Shown piece after piece: positions 51,542-59,761 of a stretch of 64,000 nucleotides of DNA. Under the pieces are notes generated by a model that was not told the origin of the DNA, did no database searches, and saw only the letters and a program-made list of their open reading frames with translations. The position numbers and the translations under genes are program-made. Position 1 is the first letter of the stretch, and each line of letters opens with the position of its first letter. Source of the stretch: Roseibacillus persicicus (GTDB taxonomy: Bacteria > Verrucomicrobiota > Verrucomicrobiia > Verrucomicrobiales > Akkermansiaceae); assembly GCF_014651675.1 (NCBI RefSeq), contig NZ_BMXI01000017.1, forward strand, positions 1 to 64,000. Reading direction: 5' to 3'.

Positions 51542-54349
51542 CTAGTGGTTGAAGATGAACTCCTTGGAGTTGAGGAGGGCCCAAAAGAGGTCGGGGTAGA
51601 ACTCGCCCCGAATGTCGTCGGGCGTCTCCTTGAAGGTGGCGAAAAGGTGCTGCAACTCGGCGGAGTTGGGCTCGCGGGAAAGAGTCCGCAGATAGAGGTC
51701 GGTGATGATCTGTTCGGCGTTGCCCTTGTTCTTTTCCTTGAGCGCGTTGACGACCTTTCCGCGATAGATCCGGGTGTGCGTTGATTCCCCATTCAGCAGG
51801 TGGAGGGCCTGCGACAGATTGGGTTCCACCACCACTTCACAGGAGCAGACCGTGGCGCGGGTGGCGCGACCGAAGGTGGTGAGAAAGTAATTGGAAGTTT
51901 GACCGTCGGCAATTTGCACCGCCCGCGCGCCCAGAGGGAGACCTTTGAACTTGTTGGGAGTGTCAGTGACCTGGGCAAGAACGTCGAGGAGGACCTCGGC
52001 CCGGAGTCTTCGCACGCGGGATTTGGAAAAATTGGTTTCGTCCAGCGCATTGGTTTCGTTCGGGATAGTGGAGAGCTGATAGGTGCGGGAGTTGCAGATG
52101 TCGCGCACCAGTCTCTTGATGTCGAAGTTGTATTTCACCAACTTGTCACCCAAAGATGCGAGGAGGGCGGGGTTGGAAGGAGGGTTGGAGATGCGCGCGT
52201 CGTCCACCGGATTGACGATGCCGATGCCAAAGAAGTGAGACCAAACGATGTTGGAGATATTTCCGGCAAACCAAGGGTTCTCGGGTGAGGTCAGCCATTC
52301 CGCCATAGCCTCGCGGCGGGTTTGGTCGCTCTCGCCGAGAGGTTCGCCGCCGAGGAAGGTCGGGATGGCGTTCTTCTTGGTGAGAGGATGTTGGATCTCG
52401 CCGTTGGCGTCGTAGACGATTTGCTCATGAGGGTCTTCGGCGCGCTTGCGTTTGACTTGGGCGAAGAAGCTGGCGAAGCCATAGTAGTCGTCCATAGTCC
52501 AGCGATCGAAGGGGTGGTTGTGACACTGGGCGCACTGGATTCGGGTGCCCAGAAAGACCTGCGCCACGTTCTCGGTGACCTTTTTAATATCTTGTTCCAG
52601 CTTGTAGTAGTTGGTCTGGGGCTCGGTGAGAGTGCCGCCGCGGGTGGCCAGCAATTCACGCACGATCTGGTCAAAGGGAACCCCGCTGGCGACCTTTTCG
52701 CGCAGCCATTCATACCAGAGGGTAGCAGCCTTGTAGGTGACCTGGTTGGCGTTGTTGCCGGTGGAGCGAATCTGGAGAAGTTCGGCCCATTTCATGACCC
52801 AGATCTCGGTGAACTCCTTGCGCTCCAGCAAAGAGTCGATGAGCTGGGCGCGCTTGTCGGGATTGGTGTCTGCTAGAAACTCCGCGCGTTCCTCCGGGGT
52901 GGGCAGGAGGCCGATCAGGTCGAGGTAGATGCGCCGGACAAAGGTTTCATCATCGGCTAGCTCCGATGGAATCATGCGCAGTTTGTGCAGCTTGGCGTGC
53001 ACGTGCTCGTCGATGTAGTTGTTCGGGGAAATACTAGGTTTCTCGTACTTGGCCTCGGCGGGAATCACGATGTTCTGGGTGCCTTCGGTAAAGGTGTGAA
53101 AGCGGGCCATGAGGAAGGCCTCGCCGCGCTGGCCGGAGGTCGCTTTGCCGTTGTTGGGATTGACCTTCACGGAGCTGTCGTTGGAGCTTGTGAAGCTGGA
53201 AAGGGTGGTGACATCGCGGTCCGTTCCGTCCGCGTATTCGGCGCGCACGGTCTGTTGGATGCGCTGGCGGGGGCCTTTCAATACGGTCTCGGCGGGCTCC
53301 ACCGTAATCCCGATGGGGAGAGGAATGTCCTCGGGATCGTAGTTGGCTCCGTCTTCCAGCCAGCGAAGCATGGTGGCGTAGAAGGGATGCTTCTTATCAA
53401 AGAGCTTTCCACCGGTGTGGGGAACCTCGCCGATAGATTTGGTTAGCAGCAGAGATTCCGAGGGGAGGGCGAGGTTGATGCGTCGACCCAGCTGTTCGCG
53501 TGTGATGCGGTCGTAGTCGCCCTCGGGATCGTAGCCAAAGAGCGAGAGCATGAAGCCGTCCTGTCCCCGGGCGGAGCCATGGCACGAACCGGTATTGCAG
53601 CCAGCAGCGGTGAAGATGGGCACGATGTCTTGTTGAAAAGAGACCGTGCGCTCGCGGGTGGCGTCTTTAACCACGAGCGGGATTTCGCGACTCTTTCCGC
53701 GAAAATCGACCCGGATGGTGGTTTCGCCATCAGCCAGCGGATGCAGCGTGGTGCCCTCGACACGCGCGAGCTTGGGGTCGGCCAGCGAGATTTTGACCGA
53801 GGCGCTGACATCCCGCGTGGAGGCGTCCTTTGCGGTAGCGAGAATAACAAGGCGGTGGTAGTCAGAGGCGGTTTCGAGAGAAACGCGGGAAGGGAAGACC
53901 TCGATTCCCGCGAGGAGGGGGTCGGGCTCGTCGGGATTTTCCAAGGGTGCGGTTTTTTCCTTGGGCACCAGAATGACATCTTTCGGCCATGGCGCGCCTG
54001 CGAGCAGCCATTTTTCCAAAGTATCCATCTCCTCGGGAGTCAGGGCCTCGCGCGAAACTTTTTCCGATGAGGGTGGCATGAATTCCTCGTGATCTTCCGG
54101 CAGGCGAACGCGTCGGAGGAGCTCGGAGTCCTTGGGTGACTTTTCGTCGAAGGCGAGTTCTTCATCCCCACCGAGCAAAAAGTCGTCGTGAGTGTGGAGC
54201 TTCAGGCCGCCTTTGCCCTCGTCGGCATGGTGGCATTCCAAGCAGTTTTGTTCCAAAATCGGACGCGCGGCATCGAACAACTCGTTGGCAGAGAGCGCAA
54301 TGGAGCCAGCTGCAAGACAGCCGAGGGAAATGGAGGACAAGGAGGGCAT
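51542..54349 (-). CDS. PVC-type multiheme DUF1549/DUF1553 protein
   Basis: 935 residues from the ATG at 54349 (two codons after a TTG), signal peptide to about 20. Heme 1: C36-L-E-C39-H40 with a MPPSS ligand region (PSCyt domain, ~22-130). Ig-like domains occur at ~160-240 and ~350-440, with an unusual C251x4C256-H257 between them. DUF1549 (~450-650; DDETFVRRIYLDLIGLLPTPEERAEFL) includes a second CxxCH, C606-A-Q-C609-H610. DUF1553 fills the C-terminus (AMAEWLTSPENPWFAGNISNIVWSHFFG; TPNKFKGLPLGARAVQIADG). The DUF1501 protein that often accompanies such genes is absent. Probably a periplasmic redox or carbohydrate enzyme; substrate unknown. Confidence 0.88.
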   Translation of the reverse strand: MPSLSSISLGCLAAGSIALSANELFDAARPILEQNCLECHHADEGKGGLKLHTHDDFLLGGDEELAFDEKSPKDSELLRRVRLPEDHEEFMPPSSEKVSREALTPEEMDTLEKWLLAGAPWPKDVILVPKEKTAPLENPDEPDPLLAGIEVFPSRVSLETASDYHRLVILATAKDASTRDVSASVKISLADPKLARVEGTTLHPLADGETTIRVDFRGKSREIPLVVKDATRERTVSFQQDIVPIFTAAGCNTGSCHGSARGQDGFMLSLFGYDPEGDYDRITREQLGRRINLALPSESLLLTKSIGEVPHTGGKLFDKKHPFYATMLRWLEDGANYDPEDIPLPIGITVEPAETVLKGPRQRIQQTVRAEYADGTDRDVTTLSSFTSSNDSSVKVNPNNGKATSGQRGEAFLMARFHTFTEGTQNIVIPAEAKYEKPSISPNNYIDEHVHAKLHKLRMIPSELADDETFVRRIYLDLIGLLPTPEERAEFLADTNPDKRAQLIDSLLERKEFTEIWVMKWAELLQIRSTGNNANQVTYKAATLWYEWLREKVASGVPFDQIVRELLATRGGTLTEPQTNYYKLEQDIKKVTENVAQVFLGTRIQCAQCHNHPFDRWTMDDYYGFASFFAQVKRKRAEDPHEQIVYDANGEIQHPLTKKNAIPTFLGGEPLGESDQTRREAMAEWLTSPENPWFAGNISNIVWSHFFGIGIVNPVDDARISNPPSNPALLASLGDKLVKYNFDIKRLVRDICNSRTYQLSTIPNETNALDETNFSKSRVRRLRAEVLLDVLAQVTDTPNKFKGLPLGARAVQIADGQTSNYFLTTFGRATRATVCSCEVVVEPNLSQALHLLNGESTHTRIYRGKVVNALKEKNKGNAEQIITDLYLRTLSREPNSAELQHLFATFKETPDDIRGEFYPDLFWALLNSKEFIFNH

Positions 54350-54411
54350 GGGCAACCCATAAAACGTCGCCTGCCGTCTTCTTCTATCGCCTCTTCAAGT
54401 CACGGGCTGGG

Positions 54412-55053
54412 TCACCCGCGCCAAGTCGCGTTTTTGCCCCGGGTGTCGATGTGGATGAAGGTGCGGTAGAGTCCGATTCCTCCCCGAAAGAATCCCTCGT
54501 CACGCAATTGGCAGGCAATGGCATAGGCCTCTTTCGGACCTCCCTCGTAGACGAGGTCGAGCGCTGTATTCTGGGTGTGCCAGGACTTCGAGGCTCCGCC
54601 GCAGGCCTTGTTGTAGGCTGGGCTGCGATAGGCTGAAGTGATGAGATTGAGGGGGCGTCCCAAGCGTTCGCGAATCTCGTCAGCGACGAAAAGAGATGCC
54701 GGCATCTTGCTCCAAAGATGTTGCGGAGGAAGGGAGTTTTTGACCCCGCGAGTGGTTTGTCGATGGGGATTGATGAGCTCGTGGGGGCGAATGTGCCGGA
54801 GGGCGAAAGAGGCGATGAAGTCCTCGTAGGTCGGAGGTCCCGTCGGTCTCGCGGGGGCTGCCGGTGGCGGGGTGTCGATGACCAGTTGCTCGGCCGGAGT
54901 GGGGGGCGGGGGAGTCTGAACGACAGTGACTTTGGAAGGATTTGGCCAGGGTAGGTTCGAGATTGCTTTGGCCGAAAAAGCGGAGCCGACAGCGAGCAGG
55001 GCGGCAGATTCCATCCAACGGCGACGTGAGGGGGAAGGGGGACTCTCAGGCAT
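54412..55053 (-). CDS. M15-family peptidase with Tat-like signal
   Basis: 213 residues. The N-terminus PSRRRWMESAALLAVGSAFSAKA resembles a Tat signal (twin Arg, then hydrophobic). A proline-rich linker (~45-70) leads to a zinc peptidase of the M15A/DUF882 type: ITSAYRSPAYNKACGGASKSWHTQNTALDLV holds a His and Asp (HxxxxxxD), and FIHIDTRG the last His/Asp. It probably cleaves peptidoglycan cross-links in the periplasm. Confidence 0.82.
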   Translation of the reverse strand: MPESPPSPSRRRWMESAALLAVGSAFSAKAISNLPWPNPSKVTVVQTPPPPTPAEQLVIDTPPPAAPARPTGPPTYEDFIASFALRHIRPHELINPHRQTTRGVKNSLPPQHLWSKMPASLFVADEIRERLGRPLNLITSAYRSPAYNKACGGASKSWHTQNTALDLVYEGGPKEAYAIACQLRDEGFFRGGIGLYRTFIHIDTRGKNATWRG

Positions 55054-55126
55054 GAATCGCGGCGATTATTAAGGAATCTTAATTAGTTGGCCAGAGGAAA
55101 TTGAGTTCGCCTGAGTAGCGGTTCTT

Positions 55127-55753
55127 TCACGACTCCGGCCGCAAGGGGCGCGGTTTGGGGGCTTCCGGGCCAGATGGTGGGGCGGGAATATGTTCCATGG
55201 ACTCCACTTTTTGCCGCCAAACCGCATTCTCGGCCGCAACGGCCATGAGGTGTTCCTCGTGGCTGATGCGCTGCTTGTTTTTGATGAAACTGAGGGCGAA
55301 GTAGAAGAGTCCCCAGGCGAATCCTTGGAAAACGAGCCCGCCTCCGACGATTCCCAAGACCTCGAGAAAAGACGGACTATAGCTCAGTGCGTATTCCGCG
55401 AAGGCGCCGGCGAGGGAGACCTGTTGAATGGTCGTGAATTGGACAAAGCGCTTTCGAGTGGTCTCCTCCGTGCGGAAGTAATAGGTCGCGGCGACAATAC
55501 CATTGGCCAGCGTGAGAAAACCAAAGATCGAGGCGAAGCTCCAGAAGGGCAGTATAAACAGCGAAGCCCCAAAGTCATAGGAAGGGAAGGAGGTGAATCC
55601 CGAGGTGAAAACGCTGACAAGAGTCCCGAAGGCCAAGCTGCCCGCCAAAGCCAGCGCGCTGCCGAGATAGAGGCAAAGAAAGAGGGTCAGCCCCCTCCGA
55701 ACAGCCTCTCCAATTGCACTGCCAAAGATTTCCTCGGGATCGAGTTGAATCAT
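55127..55753 (-). CDS. Polytopic membrane protein of unknown function
   Basis: 208 residues with four to five membrane helices (GLTLFLCLYLGSALALAGSLAFG; SLFILPFWSFASIFGFLTLANGIVA; AEYALSYSPSFLEVLGIVGGGLVF; GFAWGLFYFALSFI) and a cytoplasmic proline-rich tail (PAPPSGPEAPKPRPLRPES). I do not recognise a family. It is next to the repeat array. Confidence 0.6.
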   Translation of the reverse strand: MIQLDPEEIFGSAIGEAVRRGLTLFLCLYLGSALALAGSLAFGTLVSVFTSGFTSFPSYDFGASLFILPFWSFASIFGFLTLANGIVAATYYFRTEETTRKRFVQFTTIQQVSLAGAFAEYALSYSPSFLEVLGIVGGGLVFQGFAWGLFYFALSFIKNKQRISHEEHLMAVAAENAVWRQKVESMEHIPAPPSGPEAPKPRPLRPES

Positions 55754-55831
55754 GCCAGTATCTAGCAGAGGGCCTAGATTTTTGCAAAGTCTCGATGTTC
55801 AGCCTGGGTTTAGGAAACAAGCGAATCGCAC

Positions 55832-55960
55832 GGTAGGGTCCTTTTGACAAAAGGACCGCGAGTGTTCGGAGCCGTTCGCATGGCCATCTTGCAGACAACA
55901 GCCGGAGGCCTGGGGACCTTCCCCGAACATTCGCGGCTGTTTTGTCAAAACAGCCCTACC
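55832..55960. repeat. REP-like inverted pair (BIME), array copy 0
   Basis: Left hairpin: GGTAGGG at 55832-55838, with stem arms GGTCCTTTT (55837-55845) and AAAAGGACC (55849-55857), then GCGA. Right hairpin, facing the opposite way: TCGC then GGCTGTTTT (55935-55943) and AAAACAGCC (55947-55955), then CTACC. Both share the same head (GGTAGGG) and tail (CCGCGA) in inverse orientation but have different stem sequences. Confidence 0.8.
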
Positions 55961-56219
55961 GCCCGATTCTCAGACAACTCGTTGGCAGAATCATGATTCG
56001 AAGAGACGGTTCGGTGGGGCGAGTGGGGGCACTCGCGGTCCAACGCTGAGCGCTCTTCTGGAGTGCGTGCCGCTTGCTGCCGCTTTGGGGTGGATAGGTT
56101 CGTTCTCTCACCCGCCCGGGAAGAGTAAAGCTTGCTTGCTCGAACTTGTGGGGCTGCGATTCAAAGAGCGCAACCAACCAAACAGCCAAAGCCCCACTCC
56201 GTATCCTTCACCCCCCACC

Positions 56220-56348
56220 GGTAGGGTCCTTTTGATAAAAGGACCGCGAATGGTCTGAGTTACTCGAATGGTTCACCCGCGGACAACGGCCGAAGGCCTG
56301 GGGACCTTCCCCGAACATTCGCGGCTGTTTTGGCAAAACAGCCCTACC
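56220..56348. repeat. REP-like inverted pair, array copy 1
   Basis: Head GGTAGGG at 56220-56226; arms GGTCCTTTT (56225-56233) and AAAAGGACC (56237-56245). Opposite hairpin arms GGCTGTTTT (56323-56331) and AAAACAGCC (56335-56343) with closing CTACC to 56348. Same layout as copy 0. Confidence 0.8.
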
Positions 56349-56606
56349 GCCCGATTCTCAGACAACTCGTTGGCAGAATCATGATTCGAAGAGACGGTTC
56401 GGTGGGGCGAGTGGGGGCACTCGCGGTCCAATGCTGAGCGATCTTCTGGAGTGCGTCCCGCTTGCTGCCGCTTTGGGGTGGATGGGTTCGTTCTCTCACC
56501 CGCCCGGGAAGAGCAAAGCTTGCTTGCTCGACCTTTTGGGACTGCGATTCAAAGAGTGCACCCCATCAAACAGTCAAAGCCCCACTCCGCATCCTTCACC
56601 CCCACC

Positions 56607-56735
56607 GGTAGGGTCCTTTTGATAAAAGGACCGCGAGAGTTCAGGCGAGTTCGAAAGGTTCTCTCGCGGACGAAGGGCCGGAGCCCTGGGGACCTTCCCC
56701 GAATATTCGCGGCTGTTTTGGCAAAACAGCACTAC
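56607..56735. repeat. REP-like inverted pair, array copy 2
   Basis: Head GGTAGGG at 56607-56613; arms GGTCCTTTT (56612-56620) and AAAAGGACC (56624-56632). Opposite arms GGCTGTTTT (56711-56719) and AAAACAGC (56723-56730), the last pair broken by C to A at 56731. Confidence 0.8.
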
Positions 56736-56993
56736 CGCCCGATTCTCAGACAACTCGTTGCAGAATCATGATTCGAAGAGACGGTTCGGTGGGGCGAGTG
56801 GGGGCACTCGCGGTCCAACGCTGAGCGACCTTCTGGAGTGCGTGCCGCTTGCTGCCGCTTTGAGGTGGATGGGTTCGTTCTCTCACCCGCCCGGGAAGAG
56901 CAAAGCTTGTTTGCTCGAACGTGTGGGGCTGGGATTCAAGGAGTGCAGCCGCCCAAATACCAAAGACCCCACCCCGCGCTCTTCGCCTCCACC

Positions 56994-57123
56994 GGTTGAG
57001 TCCTTTTGATAAAAGGACCGCGAGAGTTCAGGCGAGTTCGAAAGGTTCTCTCGCGGACGAAGGGCCGGAGGCCTGGGGACCTTCCCCTAACATTCGCGGC
57101 TGTTTTGGCAAAACAGCCCTACC
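56994..57123. repeat. REP-like inverted pair, array copy 3
   Basis: Left head is degraded to GGTTGAG (56994-57000), but arms GTCCTTTT and AAAAGGAC are intact. Opposite arms GGCTGTTTT (57098-57106) and AAAACAGCC (57110-57118) are intact. Confidence 0.75.
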
Positions 57124-57285
57124 GACGGAGCCGGGACATTTCTGTCCCTGGGACGGTCCGTCCGCGACGAATCGTCGACATCGGACACGTCCCGACGAAG
57201 CCTCTGACTCACCGAGGCACTGCTCATGGACAGGAATGTCCATGCTCCGGTCGGGTCTTTTTGAAAAAACAGCCCTACCGGTGGC
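57124..57285. repeat. Second REP-like family, inverted pair
   Basis: Left: GACGGAGCC then arms GGGACA (57133-57138) and TGTCCC (57143-57148). Right, inverted: arms ATGGACA (57226-57232) and TGTCCAT (57237-57243) followed by GCTCCGGTC, the complement of the left head. Both have GGAG at the foot of the stem. A third, mosaic hairpin of the first family ends the region at about 57285. Confidence 0.7.
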
Positions 57286-57385
57286 GCTTAGGGGATTGGA
57301 TGGGCGACTCTTTCATGGCCATCAACATCGACCTGAATTTGGCTTTGGTGTTCGTGGGTGAGGCGTTAGCTTCCGGCTTCTCGTT

Positions 57386-59149
57386 ATGCGAAAAATTCTA
57401 ACTGTTCTGTGGCCTTTCCTCCTCGCGCTTTTTGGGGGAGGGCTTCTTGCGCTTTGCTTTGCTCCCTTCAATTGGGCCGATCTCGTTTGGCTCGCTCCAG
57501 TGCTCTGGATGGCGGCTTTTTGGTTGGGAAAGGGCGAGCGTCGTCCCCGCCGCAAAGGATTTTTTCTCGGCTGGCTGGCGGGGCTGGCCTTTTGGTCCAT
57601 CAACTTGAAATGGTTGGCGACCGTGACTGGGGGCACTTATCTGATCCTAGCCGCCTATCTCGCACTGTATTTTGCCTTCTTCGGATTGTTCGTTTCCTCG
57701 GCCGGGAACCCTTTTCGCAAAGAAAGACCCGATGGAACCCGCATGGCGGAAGCTCTTCGTTCGCTCGGCTTTGCGGCTCTCAATGCTGGATTCTGGTGCG
57801 GGCTGGAATGGATTCGCGGCTGGATGTTGACGGGGTTTGGCTGGAACGGTCTAGGAGTGGCCTTTCATGATCGACTACCCCTGGCGCAGGGGGCGGAGCT
57901 AGTAGGAGTAACGGGCTTGGCCTTTCTGCCTGTATTCTTGGCGGGGGTGATGGTGCAGGTGGGAGTCCGCTTGGGCAAAGGAGTGCAGGCGGGAAAAATG
58001 CAGCGGCACTGGGACTTTGCAGTCGCGATTTTACTCCTCGTCGTTTGCTTCACCTACGGAGTTTTTCGCACGGTTTTCATCAATCGATCGGCAGGTGATA
58101 CCTTGCGAGTTCTCTTGGTGCAAATGGACATTCCCCAGAGCGCAGGGCATGTCGAGTGGTCGGGCGAAGAAGTTCATGAAGGCTACGAAGGCGAGACTCT
58201 ACGCGCCCTTGCCGAGGTCGATGCCCGCAATGAAAAGCGCATCGCTGAAGCCGAGGGAGAAGTCGAGTTGGAGTCAGTGGACTGGGTGGTCTGGCCTGAG
58301 GTGGTGCTCTACGGAATTTTGCTCAACGGCGGAGGTGACGAGTTCGCTCTCTATGAGCCCTCCAGCTCGACGCTCCAGCGCATGCGCGAAGCTGGGGTCC
58401 GCAATCTGATGGCGGGAATTTGGGAAGTCGAGGCAGAGCGCGTTGAAGGGGGGCTGCGTCCCACGCAAGAAAATGGCAGCCAGTATAATGCCTTGTTGTC
58501 AGTCAATCCGGCGGGTGAGTTGGCAACCCATCGCAAGCAACACCTCGTGATCTACGGCGAGTTCATTCCCTTCGTGGACTCGGTGAAATGGCTGGGTGAC
58601 ATCTATGAAAAAGTGGCCGGGGTCCCGTGGGGAGGAAACTTGGGTCGGGGAGTGGGGAGTGAAGGCCTCACTCTTCCGGGCGCGGGTGGCGAGGTGAACA
58701 TCATCCCTTCCATCTGCTTCGAAGACACCGTGCCCCGCGTGACGCGCAAGTTCAGCAAAGGCGAGCGCGAAGTTATTGTGAACATCACCAACGACGGCTG
58801 GTTCGGAACCAGCGAGGGGTCGCAGCAACACTTTGACAATGCCCTCTTCCGCGCCATCGAACTCCGCCGCCCGATGCTCCGCGCGGCCAACCGGGGAGTC
58901 ACCGGAGCGGTTTCGGCTACGGGAAGTCTCGTCGATTATGAGACGGGGAAAAAGCAGGTGATGCTCGATGAGGAGGAGAAGCCCTTTGTCCGGGGTAGCA
59001 TCTTGACCAAGGTGAAAATCCCCGAGCGCGGAGGCCCCACTCTCTATGCCCGGGCGGGGGATTGGTTTTCGGTTCTCGGGTTGGTGGTCGCAGTAGGCTG
59101 GATGATCCGTTGCCTCGGCTGTTGTCGCGGCAAGGGTAAAATCTCCTGA
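57386..59149 (+). CDS. lnt: Apolipoprotein N-acyltransferase
   Basis: 587 residues. Six to eight membrane helices in the first ~250 residues (LLALFGGGLLALCFAPFNWADLVWLAPVLW; AGFWCGLEWIRGWMLTGFGWNGLG), then a carbon-nitrogen hydrolase domain in the periplasm. Catalytic residues: E305 (VVWPEVVL), K384 (ATHRKQHLVIYGEFIPF) and C444 (IPSICFED), followed by NITNDGWFGTSEGSQQHFDNALFRAIE. It adds the third acyl chain to lipoproteins. At 587 residues it is longer than the usual ~510, with insertions near 120 and 270-290. Confidence 0.93.
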   Translation: MRKILTVLWPFLLALFGGGLLALCFAPFNWADLVWLAPVLWMAAFWLGKGERRPRRKGFFLGWLAGLAFWSINLKWLATVTGGTYLILAAYLALYFAFFGLFVSSAGNPFRKERPDGTRMAEALRSLGFAALNAGFWCGLEWIRGWMLTGFGWNGLGVAFHDRLPLAQGAELVGVTGLAFLPVFLAGVMVQVGVRLGKGVQAGKMQRHWDFAVAILLLVVCFTYGVFRTVFINRSAGDTLRVLLVQMDIPQSAGHVEWSGEEVHEGYEGETLRALAEVDARNEKRIAEAEGEVELESVDWVVWPEVVLYGILLNGGGDEFALYEPSSSTLQRMREAGVRNLMAGIWEVEAERVEGGLRPTQENGSQYNALLSVNPAGELATHRKQHLVIYGEFIPFVDSVKWLGDIYEKVAGVPWGGNLGRGVGSEGLTLPGAGGEVNIIPSICFEDTVPRVTRKFSKGEREVIVNITNDGWFGTSEGSQQHFDNALFRAIELRRPMLRAANRGVTGAVSATGSLVDYETGKKQVMLDEEEKPFVRGSILTKVKIPERGGPTLYARAGDWFSVLGLVVAVGWMIRCLGCCRGKGKIS

Positions 59150-59212
59150 ATATTCTACCGCTTGTCCGCCGTCTCAGTTCGTCGTAAGATTCTGACAACA
59201 ATCGCACTGAAG

Positions 59213-59749
59213 ATGAAACGCACTCTCCCTTTTCTACCTCTTTTTTTCGTAGCCTGGCTGCTCTCGGCCTGCGCACCCATCAAGCCGGTGCCTTTGATCC
59301 CTTTCATCGATGGCAACCACTGGATGGTCTTTAGCCCGATGGAATACACCCGCGCCAGCACCGGAGTAACCTACGAGGTTCCCGAAGGTTTCGTGACAGA
59401 CTTTGCCAGTATCCCGCGACCCCTCTGGCCGATTTATCCAAAGACTGGCCGCTACCAGTTGGCGGCGGTGGTGCATGATTATCTCTACTGGGAGCAAACC
59501 ACCAGTCGCAAGGAGGCTGACCAGATTTTCCTCGAGGGGATGGAAGAGTCGGGGGTCTCGAAGAAAGACCGGCTCATCATCTATCACGCGGTGCGCAAGG
59601 GGGGCGAGGGCGCTTGGAAGAAAAATGCCGAGCAACGCGCCGCAGGAAAACCACGCGTCATCCCGAGTGAGCACCGCGATATCCCAGCCAATACCGAGTG
59701 GGAAGAGTATCGCGAGTTTCTCTATAAAGAAGGCGTGCGTCCCGAGTAA
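59213..59749 (+). CDS. DUF1353 lipoprotein
   Basis: 178 residues from the ATG at 59213, where a lipoprotein signal begins (MKRTLPFLPLFFVAWLLSAC; lipobox LSAC). The DUF1353 core is VTYEVPEGFVTDFASIPRPLWPIYPKTGRYQLAAVVHDYLYWEQ...ADQIFLEGM. Members are often phage-linked, but nothing else here is phage-like. Catalytic role unknown. Confidence 0.82.
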   Translation: MKRTLPFLPLFFVAWLLSACAPIKPVPLIPFIDGNHWMVFSPMEYTRASTGVTYEVPEGFVTDFASIPRPLWPIYPKTGRYQLAAVVHDYLYWEQTTSRKEADQIFLEGMEESGVSKKDRLIIYHAVRKGGEGAWKKNAEQRAAGKPRVIPSEHRDIPANTEWEEYREFLYKEGVRPE

Positions 59750-59761
59750 GGGGTCGCTAGC

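Larger units (their letters stand above)
55826..57124. repeat. Tandem array of a 388-bp non-coding unit (about 3.3 copies)
   Basis: The start GCCCGATTCTCAGACAACTC recurs at 55961, 56349 and 56737, exactly 388 bases apart; a partial copy precedes 55961. Each unit holds: a CGAGTG/CACTCG hairpin (first copy 56020-56035), a block of moderately conserved sequence, a hairpin GGTAGGG + TCCTTTT-stem, and about 100 bases later an opposite-facing hairpin ending CCCTACC. Copies differ by scattered substitutions, so the array is old enough to have diverged or is a mosaic. The short open frames inside recur in register and show no selection for protein; they are repeat by-products. No gene or transposase lies within it. 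Confidence 0.9.

Noticed and set aside
49379-51784. Plus-strand open frame of 801 codons opposite pyk and the WD40 cytochrome gene
   Set aside because: It spans two real genes and an intergenic gap in antisense; Leu/Phe-rich repeats reflect the reversed coiled-coil coding sequence.
56067-57009. Short open frames (60-100 codons) repeated in each array unit
   Set aside because: They recur only because the DNA unit is repeated, change frame and end between copies, and lack starts with ribosome-binding sites.
55826-57124. Possible CRISPR array
   Set aside because: The unit is 388 bases and repeated throughout; there are no short repeats with unique spacers and no cas genes.
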